Of a stretch of DNA of 13,285 nt, positions 1-6,899 are shown one piece after another. The notes below the pieces were generated by a model. It made no database searches and was not told the DNA's origin. It was given only the letters and a program-made list of their open reading frames with translations. A program made the position numbers and the translations under genes. This stretch comes from CAZJYC01 sp964550165 (GTDB taxonomy: Bacteria > Acidobacteriota > Aminicenantia > Aminicenantales > Aminicenantaceae): the NCBI GenBank assembly GCA_964550165.1, contig CAZJYC010000070.1, positions 1 to 13,285 on the forward strand, read 5' to 3'. Numbering within the stretch: position 1 is the first letter of the stretch; every line of letters begins with the position of its first letter.

Positions 1-64
1 AGGCTATTCCCCAAAATCTCTTCGATTCACGGAATTTGGGATGCTTACCTTTTATCCTTCCGAT

Positions 65-93
65 TTGACAGCAAATTCTTTCTGTGGAATAAT
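65..93 (+). promoter_or_regulatory. sigma70-type promoter for the KASIII-like gene
   Basis: A perfect -35 box TTGACA (65-70) is followed after exactly 17 bases by AATAAT (88-93), which matches the -10 consensus at five of six positions. Transcription would start near base 100, leaving a leader of about 47 bases before the ATG at 147. This excludes the upstream TTG at 96 as a useful start codon, because it lies at or before the transcription start. Confidence 0.75.
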
Positions 94-146
94 TCTTGAA
101 AAAAATTGCAAGGAGAAGTCGGGAAAGGGAGCAGCCAGGAAGACAA

Positions 147-1235
147 ATGCATAAAAACGAAAATACTCATTCAATCATTACAGGAACAGGAAGCTATATC
201 CCCACAAAAGTTGTCCGCAATGAAGATTACCTCGAAAATGAGTTCTATGGTCCGGACGGGAAAAAGCTTGAAAAATCCAATAAAGAGATAATTCAGAAGT
301 TTGAGGAAATAACGTGCATCACAGAGCGAAGGCACATCACAGATGACCTTGTGAATTCGGATATTGCTTTTTTTGCTGCGAAAGACGCATTGGAATCATC
401 AGGAGCTGATAAAGAGAGCTTCGACTACATCATCGTCGCTCATAACTTCGGGGATGTGAGAGCCGATAATAAACATTTTGATTTTCTTCCGACTCTTGCC
501 ACAAGAGTCAAGCACAAGCTAAAAATCGAAAATCCCAATACAATTGCCTATGACCTTCCCTTTGGCTGCCCTGGCTGGTTACAGGGGCTGATCCAGGCGG
601 ATTGCTTTATCAAGCAGGGGGCGGCAAAAAAAGTTTTTATCATCGGGACAGAAACTCTATCCAGGGTATCAGACCCTCATGACAGAGACAGTATGATCTA
701 TGCTGACGGAGCTGGAGCGACAATCGTTGAAGCCGTCGAAACTGATCTTCCGGTCGGACTATTATCCTATGCAGAACGGACCGATACCATCAATCATGCT
801 TATTTGCTCTGGATGGACAGGTCCTATCATCCTCAATACAAAGGGAATGAACTATTCCTGAAGATGCACGGCCATAAGCTTTATGATTATGCTCTGCGAA
901 CGGTACCTTTGGTGGTGAGGCAGTGTATCGACAGAAGCGGGCTGACGCTGAAGGATGTGAAAAAGGTTCTTTTGCATCAGGCCAATGAGAAGATGGATAG
1001 GGCCATCATAGAAAGACTCTTTAACCTTTACAAAGAGAAGGACATTCCACCCCATATTATGCCCATGACCATATCCTGGCTCGGGAATAGCTCAGTGGCA
1101 ACTCTGCCCACAATGCTGGATTTGTTGCTTAAAGGAAAGCTTGAAAATCATTGGGTAAAAAAGGGGGATATCATCGCCTTTGCTTCAGTCGGGGCAGGGA
1201 TGAACGTCAACGCTGTGGTTTATTTAATGCCCTGA
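147..1235 (+). CDS. 3-oxoacyl-ACP synthase III family protein (KASIII/FabH-like)
   Basis: A condensing enzyme of the thiolase superfamily, predicted to join an acyl thioester to a second acyl unit in the cytoplasm. Length is 362 residues, somewhat longer than the roughly 320 usual for FabH. The Cys-His-Asn triad is visible: C141 in the motif FGCPGW, H277 in LLHQAN and N314 in WLGNSS. The glycine-rich C-terminal motif SVGAGMNVNAVVY is also present. I chose the ATG at 147 because AGGA (137-140) precedes it at about 6 bases and the promoter at 65-93 lies just upstream; the frame extends up to a TTG at 96. The nucleophile context FGCPGW differs from the usual DACAGF-like context of housekeeping FabH, and no fabD, fabG or acpP neighbour is present. 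It may therefore make a special lipid, polyketide or signal rather than start ordinary fatty acid synthesis. Family is firm; substrate is unknown. Confidence 0.9.
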   Translation: MHKNENTHSIITGTGSYIPTKVVRNEDYLENEFYGPDGKKLEKSNKEIIQKFEEITCITERRHITDDLVNSDIAFFAAKDALESSGADKESFDYIIVAHNFGDVRADNKHFDFLPTLATRVKHKLKIENPNTIAYDLPFGCPGWLQGLIQADCFIKQGAAKKVFIIGTETLSRVSDPHDRDSMIYADGAGATIVEAVETDLPVGLLSYAERTDTINHAYLLWMDRSYHPQYKGNELFLKMHGHKLYDYALRTVPLVVRQCIDRSGLTLKDVKKVLLHQANEKMDRAIIERLFNLYKEKDIPPHIMPMTISWLGNSSVATLPTMLDLLLKGKLENHWVKKGDIIAFASVGAGMNVNAVVYLMP

Positions 1236-1249
1236 TCTCGAGCTCTTAT

Positions 1250-1807
1250 TCAAATTTCCAGGATTTCTTTTTCCTTGGCAGCGGCAAGCTCCTCAATCTT
1301 CTTGGTGTATTCATCCGTAACTTCCTGGAGCTTGTCATAGCCCCAGTATTTATCATCTTCGGTAATCTTCTTGTCTTTTTCCATCTCTTCGATCTTTTCT
1401 TTGCTCTCCCGCCTCATCACACGCAGGGCCATTTTTTCATCTTCCAGCATCTTCCCGATGTGCTTGGCAATTTCTTTCCTCCTCTCCTCATCCAGAGGCG
1501 GAATGGGAACCTTGAGGATCTTTCCGTCGTTGATGGGATTCAACCCCAGATCGGCGCTCCGGATGGCTTTATCGATCGTATCCAGCAAGGATGGATCCCA
1601 GGGCTGAACGGTGATGAGGGTTGGGTCAGGAATCCCAAGGGTTGCCACCTGATTGATGGGCATCAGACTGCCGTAGTAGTCAACCTTTATGTCTTCAAAG
1701 ATGCTGAGATTCGCCCGCCCGGTTCTCAATCGACTGAGGCCTTTGCGGAAATGCTCCACAGAAACCTTCATCCTTTTCTCGAGCTCTATCAGGACTTCTT
1801 TAACCAT
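1250..1807 (-). CDS. frr: Ribosome recycling factor
   Basis: RRF of 185 residues, the normal family length. With EF-G it splits the post-termination ribosome into subunits so that they can be reused. Recognisable segments include the N-terminal helix ending in LRTGRANLSIFEDIKVDYYG, the domain II stretch with PINQVATLGIPDPTLITVQPWD, and the long charged C-terminal helices (LDEERRKEIAKHIGKMLEDEK onward). The ATG at 1807 is preceded by GAGGG at a 6-base spacing. It is the last gene of the minus-strand operon, 47 bases after pyrH, a very common gene pairing. Its stop lies 14 bases from the stop of the convergent KASIII gene. Confidence 0.98.
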   Translation of the reverse strand: MVKEVLIELEKRMKVSVEHFRKGLSRLRTGRANLSIFEDIKVDYYGSLMPINQVATLGIPDPTLITVQPWDPSLLDTIDKAIRSADLGLNPINDGKILKVPIPPLDEERRKEIAKHIGKMLEDEKMALRVMRRESKEKIEEMEKDKKITEDDKYWGYDKLQEVTDEYTKKIEELAAAKEKEILEI

Positions 1808-1854
1808 TTTTATCCCTCTTCGAAGAATCGAATATCAAAAATCATGGCCTCGGC

Positions 1855-2574
1855 TCAATAAATTTTTGTGCCGACTTTCTGACCTAAGACAGCCTTTTTG
1901 ATATTCCCTCGCTTCCTAAGATTGAAGATGATGATGGGGAGGTTATTGTCTTTGCACAAGGAAATCGCGGTCGTATCCATAACCCTTAATCCTTTTTTGA
2001 TGACATCCAAATATCTGATAGAACTGTATATTTTGGCGTTTTTATCCTTAAGCGGATCGGCCGAATAGACCCCGTCAACTTTTGTCGCCTTCAAAATCAC
2101 CTGGGCTTTAATCTCCAAGGCTCTCAGGGCCGCTGCCGTATCGGTGGTGAAATAAGGGCTTCCGATTCCCCCGCTAAAGACAATAATTCTTCCCTTTTCA
2201 AGATGTCTCAATACCCGTCTTCTGATAAAAGGCTCTGCAACGGCTTTAATTTCTATGGCTGAAATGTGGCGGGTGGAGGCGCCCTCTTTTTCCAGGGCAT
2301 CCTGAAGGGTGATGCCGTTCATCACTGTAGCAAGCAGACCGATATAGTCCGCTGAGGCGCGGTCCATTCCCGCCTCGACTCCGACAACTCCGCGGAAAAT
2401 ATTCCCGCCTCCGATCATGATCGCGACATCAACGCTTGAATCGTGGACTTCTTTTATTTCTTGAGCGATGGATTTTGCTGTTCGAAGGTCGATTCCGTAA
2501 GGAAGGGTGCCGAGAAGAGATTCTCCAGAAAGTTTCAGCAGGATTCTTTTGTATGCCGGCTCAATCTGAGGCAT
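1855..2574 (-). CDS. pyrH: UMP kinase
   Basis: Bacterial UMP kinase of the amino acid kinase family, 239 residues (usual length). It makes UDP from UMP and ATP, is normally hexameric, and is typically activated by GTP and inhibited by UTP. Motifs seen: KLSGESLLG (about 14-22) near the N-terminus, GGGNIFRG (about 55-62), DYIGLLATVMNG, and the nucleotide-binding stretch GGIGSPYFTTDTAAALRALE (about 135-154), followed by KATKVDGVYSADP. In many family members the third motif reads GGTGNPFFTTD, so Thr to Ile and Asn to Ser are mild departures. The gene starts 11 bases after tsf with no visible Shine-Dalgarno sequence, so translation is probably coupled to tsf. Confidence 0.98.
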   Translation of the reverse strand: MPQIEPAYKRILLKLSGESLLGTLPYGIDLRTAKSIAQEIKEVHDSSVDVAIMIGGGNIFRGVVGVEAGMDRASADYIGLLATVMNGITLQDALEKEGASTRHISAIEIKAVAEPFIRRRVLRHLEKGRIIVFSGGIGSPYFTTDTAAALRALEIKAQVILKATKVDGVYSADPLKDKNAKIYSSIRYLDVIKKGLRVMDTTAISLCKDNNLPIIIFNLRKRGNIKKAVLGQKVGTKIY

Positions 2575-2585
2575 GAGTTATATTT

Positions 2586-3182
2586 TTAGGATTCGCCCAG
2601 CTCAAACCGGGCGAATCTTTTTACGCGTATATTCTCACCGAATTTGGCAATATGGGTAGCGACAAGCTCTCTAACGGAAATCTTATCGTCCTTGACATAA
2701 GGCTGATCCAGCAAACAGACTTCATCATAGAATTTGCTGAGCTTCCCACCGATAATCTTTTCCACAATCTCGGGAGGCTTCTTTGAATCCTTGAATTGCT
2801 CCCGGACGATTTCTTTCTCCTGCTCCAAAACTTCAGGGGGAATATCTTCGGCAGAAACGTATTTAGGCCGTGAGGCAGCGATATGCAAGGCAATGTTCTT
2901 GACCAATTCAAAGAATTCCTTGTTGCGGGCGACGAAGTCCGACTCGCAGTTCACTTCGACCAGAACCCCTATCTTGCCGTTAAGATGAACGTAGGAACTG
3001 ACTATCCCCTCGGCTGTCTCCCGGCTCATTTTATCTTTGGCTCGGGCGTATCCCTTCTTTCTCAAAATGACAATGGCCTTCTCAATATCTCCGCCGCTTT
3101 CCTGGAGTGCTTCTTTGCACTCCATGACTCCGATTCCTGTCCTCTGACGGAGCTCTTTAACCATTTCTGCTGTGATTTCCAT
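2586..3182 (-). CDS. tsf: Translation elongation factor Ts
   Basis: EF-Ts, the guanine nucleotide exchange factor for EF-Tu. At 198 residues it is the short form, close to the Thermus protein and much shorter than the roughly 283 residues of E. coli, so one copy of the core subdomain is probably missing. The N-terminal UBA-like module reads VKELRQRTGIGVMECKEAL, where many homologues have TGAGMMDCKKAL. The EF-Tu-contacting motif CESDFVARN is intact. The ATG at 3182 has AAGGAAGGA upstream at about 7 bases. It lies 14 bases after rpsB, the near-universal rpsB-tsf pair. Confidence 0.98.
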   Translation of the reverse strand: MEITAEMVKELRQRTGIGVMECKEALQESGGDIEKAIVILRKKGYARAKDKMSRETAEGIVSSYVHLNGKIGVLVEVNCESDFVARNKEFFELVKNIALHIAASRPKYVSAEDIPPEVLEQEKEIVREQFKDSKKPPEIVEKIIGGKLSKFYDEVCLLDQPYVKDDKISVRELVATHIAKFGENIRVKRFARFELGES

Positions 3183-3196
3183 CGCACATTCCTTCC

Positions 3197-4009
3197 TTAC
3201 AGAGTTTTTTCAGGCTCACTATCCGTCCTTTCTTTCGCTTCGTCGCCGGAAAATGGCGGCGAAGACGCCCCTTCTTCCCCTGGAGGAATTTCTTCTTTCT
3301 TGGCCTCCTGAAGCTCCCTCTGGATTTTATTCTTTTTGCCTTCGATGATAGCCTCAGCAACTTTTGATGTGAACAATTCGATAGCTCGAACGGCATCATC
3401 ATTTCCAGGAATGGGAAAATTGATGTTCTCTGGATTTCCGTTGGTATCCACAACAGCCACAATGGGGATTTTCAGCTTTTGGGCTTCAAAGATAGCAATC
3501 TCTTCTTTAGTGGAATCTATGACAAACAGGGCTCCAGGCAGTCCTACTAAATTCTTTATGCCACCCAGATTTCTTGAGAGCTTCTTGTAAACCTTCTCCA
3601 TTTTGGATTGTTCCTTTTTCGAAAGAAGTTCCCACCGTCCATCTTCTTTCATCTCTTCCAATTCGATCAATCTCTCCACACCGCTCCGGATGACAATGAA
3701 GTTGGTCAGCAATCCGCCCAGCCAACGTTGATTGACATAGCAGGATTCACATTTTTGGGAATAGTCTCTGATGATATCCTGAGCTTGCTTCTTGGTCCCC
3801 ACCAAAAGGACTTCTCTTCCGCTCTCGGCAACGTTTCTTACGAACTGGAGAGCTTCTTTGAAAATTTTTATCGTTTTCTGCAGATCGATAATGTAGATTC
3901 CGTTCCTCTGGCCAAAGATATACTCTTTCATCTTGGGATTCCACCGTTTTGTTTGGTGGCCAAAATGGACACCAGCTTCTAACAGCTCTTTCATTGTGAC
4001 TGAGACCAA
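3197..4009 (-). CDS. rpsB: 30S ribosomal protein S2 (TTG start)
   Basis: S2 of 270 residues. The core is unmistakable: MKELLEAGVHFGHQTKRWNP near the N-terminus, IYIIDLQKT, LLVGTKKQAQ, YVNQRWLGGLLTN and VDTNGNPENINFPIPGNDDA. I set the start at the TTG at 4009 because a full Shine-Dalgarno AAAGGAGG (4017-4024) lies 7 bases upstream. The resulting N-terminus, M-VSVT-MKELLEAG, parallels the usual short lead before MKxLLEAGVHFGHQ. The in-frame ATG at 3994 would be about 22 bases from that site, and the frame extending to 4057 would run into rpsI. The last 40 or so residues are an acidic, Pro/Ser-rich tail of variable type. A Cys-x-x-Cys (KCESCY) precedes the VNQRWLGG motif; whether it binds metal is unknown. 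Confidence 0.96.
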   Translation of the reverse strand: MVSVTMKELLEAGVHFGHQTKRWNPKMKEYIFGQRNGIYIIDLQKTIKIFKEALQFVRNVAESGREVLLVGTKKQAQDIIRDYSQKCESCYVNQRWLGGLLTNFIVIRSGVERLIELEEMKEDGRWELLSKKEQSKMEKVYKKLSRNLGGIKNLVGLPGALFVIDSTKEEIAIFEAQKLKIPIVAVVDTNGNPENINFPIPGNDDAVRAIELFTSKVAEAIIEGKKNKIQRELQEAKKEEIPPGEEGASSPPFSGDEAKERTDSEPEKTL

Positions 4010-4016
4010 CTTGAAT

Positions 4017-4024
4017 CCTCCTTT
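4017..4024 (-). promoter_or_regulatory. Shine-Dalgarno site that fixes the rpsB start
   Basis: Read on the minus strand the site is AAAGGAGG, 7 bases before TTG (4009-4007). It overlaps the stop codon of rpsI (4023-4025), so ribosomes ending rpsI are already positioned for rpsB. The spacing decides in favour of the TTG over the ATG at 3994. Confidence 0.75.
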
Positions 4025-4427
4025 ATCTCTTGTGGTACTGCGGTGCTTTTCGGGCACCTAACAATCCATACTTTTTTCTCTCTTTGATCCTCGCATCTCG
4101 AGTCAATAGGCCTGAACCTTTGAGGGTGGGCTTCAATTCCTTGTTGAATTCAATCAAAGCTCTGGCGATACCCAGGCGAACCGCTTCCGCCTGACCTCTT
4201 GCTCCTCCTCCGTTGACCCGGATGAAAATATCAAACTTGCTCTCTGTTTCTGTCAGACGAAGAGGCTGTTGGATGGTGTGCTTCTGGCTCTCCAGATGGA
4301 AATATTCGGCAAATTGCCGGGGCTTCTTATTCACATACAGGGTGATATCTCCCTTTCCTGGCCGGAGGAAGACCCTTGCTACCGATGTCTTTCTCTTTCC
4401 TGTCCCGTAGTACTGAATTAGACTCAA
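4023..4427 (-). CDS. rpsI: 30S ribosomal protein S9 (TTG start)
   Basis: S9 (uS9), 134 residues, the usual length. The N-terminus YYGTGKRKTSVARVFLRPGKG, the central NGGGARGQAEAVRLGIARAL and the basic tail ending KKYGLLGARKAPQYHKR are diagnostic. The tail's final residues reach the P-site tRNA in the ribosome. Here the third residue from the end is His, where Ser or Thr is more usual. The start codon is TTG (4427) with GGAGGA only 4 bases upstream, and no ATG is available near the expected N-terminus. It follows rplM by 8 bases, so the two are probably translationally coupled, as is standard for the L13-S9 pair. Confidence 0.97.
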   Translation of the reverse strand: MSLIQYYGTGKRKTSVARVFLRPGKGDITLYVNKKPRQFAEYFHLESQKHTIQQPLRLTETESKFDIFIRVNGGGARGQAEAVRLGIARALIEFNKELKPTLKGSGLLTRDARIKERKKYGLLGARKAPQYHKR

Positions 4428-4435
4428 CTTTCCTC

Positions 4436-4864
4436 CTAAAACTGGTATTCCTGGGGCTTTTGAGCCTCATGAGGATGATCAGGACCTCTATAAACTTTAA
4501 GCTTTTTGTAGACAGCTCGCCCAAGTTTCCCTTTGGGAACCATCCCCCAGACAGCCCTCCGAACAACGTCTTCGGGCTTTTTCTCCATAAGTTCCTTGAG
4601 GGATTTGACTTTCAATCCTCCTGGATAAAGGGAATGGGAATAATATTTCTTCTGCTCCAGTTTCCTCCCGGTGACATTGATTTTCTCAGCATTGATGACG
4701 ATGACATAATCTCCGCAATCCAGAAAAGGCGTAAACTCTGGCTTCTTCTTGCCCCGGAGTAAGGTGGCAATTTCCGTAGCCAGTCTTCCCAGAGTTTTTC
4801 CTTCGGCGTTGACCAGCCACCATTTCTTCTCAATTTCAGCCTTCTTCAAGTTATACGTTCTCAT
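4436..4864 (-). CDS. rplM: 50S ribosomal protein L13
   Basis: L13 (uL13), 142 residues, the canonical length. Family signatures are WWLVNAEGKTLGRLATEIA, LRGKKKPEFTPFLDCGDYVI, INAEKINVTGRK and RAVWGMVPKGKLGR. The frame extends to a TTG at 4897, but I chose the ATG at 4864. GAGGT lies 8 bases before it, the length then matches the family, and the promoter at 4912-4940 would start transcription only about 8 bases before that TTG. It is the first gene of the rplM-rpsI-rpsB-tsf-pyrH-frr operon. Confidence 0.97.
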   Translation of the reverse strand: MRTYNLKKAEIEKKWWLVNAEGKTLGRLATEIATLLRGKKKPEFTPFLDCGDYVIVINAEKINVTGRKLEQKKYYSHSLYPGGLKVKSLKELMEKKPEDVVRRAVWGMVPKGKLGRAVYKKLKVYRGPDHPHEAQKPQEYQF

Positions 4865-4911
4865 TCTTTTAGACCTCGGATTGTGGATCTTCGCCAAGAG
4901 GACGATGTTCT

Positions 4912-4940
4912 AAAATACTAAATCTTAAGAACGTTGTCAA
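4912..4940 (-). promoter_or_regulatory. sigma70-type promoter of the rplM-frr operon
   Basis: On the minus strand a perfect TTGACA (4940-4935) is followed after 17 bases by TATTTT (4917-4912), which matches the -10 consensus at four of six positions. Transcription would begin near 4905, giving about 40 bases of leader before the rplM ATG. No terminator or attenuator hairpin is evident in the leader. Confidence 0.7.
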
Positions 4941-5021
4941 CTTTTAATGAGCTAAAATCAACAGCTTAAAAGAATAGCTGGAGGGCTTATCCCTTGCCTT
5001 TGTCCCAGCCTCAGCCATCCA

Positions 5022-5702
5022 TCAATGAACCCAAACCCTGTCCCCTCTTCTCCTTGAGTAGGTTCTGATCAAAGCAATGCCGATTAAAAAACCCCCGATA
5101 TGAGCAAACCAGGCCACACCCCCTCCGAGGCCGATATTCATCACCTGGCCCACGAACCACAGCCCAAGAATGAGGAAGGCGGGTACGGGCAGAATCCAGA
5201 TAAAGACCAAGGTCAAAACCCTAGCCCTGGGGTAGAGGAGAAAATAAGCACCGAGCACACCGGCAATGGCTCCACTGGCTCCGATCACGGGAACTTTAGA
5301 AGAGGGATGGAAGATGATATGGACAAAGCTTGCCCCAAGCCCTGAAATGAGGTAGAAAAAAATAAAGCGGAAGTGCCCGAGAAAATCTTCTACGTTGTTG
5401 CCGAATATCCAGAGGTAGAGCATGTTGCCCAAAAGATGGAGAAGGCTCCCGTGCAGGAACATCGAGGTCAGCAGCGTTAAAGGGGGGAACAGTCGCGGCA
5501 AATATCCTAAATGAACCTGAAAATGGCCGGTCAAGAGCCGTGTGATTTCATAGGGAATAGCCCCCATTCGGTAAAGATGGTAGGCAAGGCCCTGGGAAGA
5601 GAGGGCCTGGTAAAAGAAGACGAGGACATTCAGCGCGATAAAAAAAATGGTGACAAAGGGAAAGCGGCGAGTAGGGTTCTCGTCTTTAAGGGGAATGAAC
5701 AT
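5022..5702 (-). CDS. Rhomboid family intramembrane serine protease
   Basis: A 226-residue membrane protein with the six-helix rhomboid core. The catalytic serine is S143 in the motif GASGAIAG and the catalytic histidine is H201 in AHIGGFLIG, so the Ser-His dyad is complete. The HGSLLHLLGNMLYLW stretch (about 84-98) carries the oxyanion-side His and Asn of helix 2. The first hydrophobic helix spans about 16-34. Rhomboids cleave single-pass membrane proteins within the bilayer; the substrate here cannot be told. The gene lies between the TPR lipoprotein gene (64 bases upstream) and the ribosomal protein operon, on the same strand. The ATG at 5702 has only a weak GGGCGAG before it. No separate promoter was convincing, so it is probably co-transcribed with the lipoprotein gene. 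Confidence 0.93.
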   Translation of the reverse strand: MFIPLKDENPTRRFPFVTIFFIALNVLVFFYQALSSQGLAYHLYRMGAIPYEITRLLTGHFQVHLGYLPRLFPPLTLLTSMFLHGSLLHLLGNMLYLWIFGNNVEDFLGHFRFIFFYLISGLGASFVHIIFHPSSKVPVIGASGAIAGVLGAYFLLYPRARVLTLVFIWILPVPAFLILGLWFVGQVMNIGLGGGVAWFAHIGGFLIGIALIRTYSRRRGDRVWVH

Positions 5703-5766
5703 CTCGCCCTTTTATTATGGGGAATGAGAAACAGAAATTGTTTGAGGAAAAGATGATCGTCTTGTT

Positions 5767-6795
5767 CTATCTTCTCCCGCCTCTCAGCTCTTCCTCAAGT
5801 CTTCTTCTTTCGAGCCGTTTCTTATTCAATACATCCCATTTCTCTTGCCATCTATCCGCTTCCTGGGTGTACAGATCTTCTCTCTCGGGATAGAGGCCAA
5901 CAAAAACGTTCCTGTAGAGGATGTTCAAATACACATAGGGCTCAGGATAATCTGCGTCAATCTCAAGGGCCCTCTTCAAGGCTTGCTCGCTTTCATCCCC
6001 GAGCTTTTTCCTTTCATCCCAGGATAGAATATTCTGGAGACGGAAGGCTTTAGAAAAACGATTGACCCCAATGGAATACCAAATCTGAGCGTTATCCGGT
6101 TCAAATATGAGGCGTAGCTGATGAAATTCGATAGCCTTATCAAATAAAGGAGCGGGTTTGACATTGTCATAGAACTGGGCGGCATAGGCGTATCCTTCCG
6201 GGTTATCAGGGTCGAGTTCGATCCTTCTCATGTACATCTCCTCAGCTCTCTTAAAAGGGCTCTTGATCGTTCTGCCCTCTTCGTCCGTCTGTTCCTCTTC
6301 TGAGCCGGTGGAGTATCTGGAATAGAATTGAGCGACGACGTAGTAATTGCCCATATTCCCCGGATCGCTGTCGAGGATCCGCAAGTAAAGCTTCTCCGCC
6401 TCTTCAAAATCTCTCAACCTGTCGTACATATCAGCCAGAGAATAGAGGATTTGTTTGTCGTTCGGACGGAACTCAAGCGCTTTGTTCAAGGCATCCAGCG
6501 CTTTCTGGGCTCTATCCATGTTCTCTAGGGAATCCACTCCAGGTCTATAAAGGTTTTTATAAGCTTCGCCAAGGAATTGATACGCTTCGCCAAGCTTGGG
6601 ATTGCTGGCTACTGCAGCTTCGTACTCGCCGATCGCCAGGCGCCATTTCTCGTCGGCAAAATAACTGTTAGCCTTGTTCATATGGTAGTTCGCTGTCAAA
6701 TGGCCAACCCTAAGTTTCTCGCAGCCTGAGCTGACAAGAATGAAAACAATTGCCAGAAACACCAAGACGAGAGTGTTTGTCACTTTGCTACGCAT
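5767..6795 (-). CDS. Tetratricopeptide-repeat lipoprotein
   Basis: A predicted exported lipoprotein of 342 residues. After a basic start (MRSK) comes a hydrophobic helix ending in the lipobox VSSGC, with lipidation at C25. The rest is TPR-like helical pairs at roughly residues 36-66, 115-146, 148-180, 200-234 and 270-300, with loops such as EFRPNDK, LDSDPGN, ELDPDNPEG and EIDADYPEP at repeat joints. TPRs usually scaffold protein-protein contacts. Partners are unknown, though envelope genes lie nearby. The frame runs up to 6903, where an ATG overlaps the stop of der, but GGAGG (6805-6801) sits 5 bases before the ATG at 6795. A promoter (6838-6866) lies inside that extension, and the signal peptide would be buried by the longer form. 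The ATG at 6798 is a close alternative. Confidence 0.85.
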   Translation of the reverse strand: MRSKVTNTLVLVFLAIVFILVSSGCEKLRVGHLTANYHMNKANSYFADEKWRLAIGEYEAAVASNPKLGEAYQFLGEAYKNLYRPGVDSLENMDRAQKALDALNKALEFRPNDKQILYSLADMYDRLRDFEEAEKLYLRILDSDPGNMGNYYVVAQFYSRYSTGSEEEQTDEEGRTIKSPFKRAEEMYMRRIELDPDNPEGYAYAAQFYDNVKPAPLFDKAIEFHQLRLIFEPDNAQIWYSIGVNRFSKAFRLQNILSWDERKKLGDESEQALKRALEIDADYPEPYVYLNILYRNVFVGLYPEREDLYTQEADRWQEKWDVLNKKRLERRRLEEELRGGRR

Positions 6796-6837
6796 CATGA
6801 CCTCCTTTATCTCCGAATCTGTTTTCCCGAAATTCAA

Positions 6838-6866
6838 TTTATAACAAACTCCGCTCCTTTTGACAA
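6838..6866 (-). promoter_or_regulatory. sigma70-type promoter for the TPR lipoprotein gene
   Basis: On the minus strand TTGTCA (6866-6861) and TATAAA (6843-6838) are separated by 17 bases; each hexamer matches consensus at five of six positions. The transcription start would fall near 6831, leaving about 35 bases before the ATG at 6795. It supports independent expression of the lipoprotein (and probably rhomboid) genes apart from der. Confidence 0.65.
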
Positions 6867-6899
6867 GCCTAAAAAAGGGGGAGTAAGCATCTTTTTTGT

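Noticed and set aside
1..64. CCCAAA and TTTGGG arms near the left edge as a possible terminator of an upstream gene.
   Set aside because: A six-base stem with a long loop and no U-tract is not enough.
96..146. Seventeen-codon N-terminal extension of the KASIII gene from TTG at 96.
   Set aside because: It begins at or before the predicted transcription start, and the ATG at 147 has a good ribosome binding site.
1151..1861. Long plus-strand frame opposite frr.
   Set aside because: It is antisense to a certain gene, gives a Phe/Leu-rich translation typical of a shadow frame, and has no start signals.
6871..6897. AAAAAAG and CTTTTTT inverted arms just downstream of der, resembling a bidirectional terminator.
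   Set aside because: The stem is one G-C pair plus six A-T pairs with a 13-base loop, too weak to call an intrinsic terminator.
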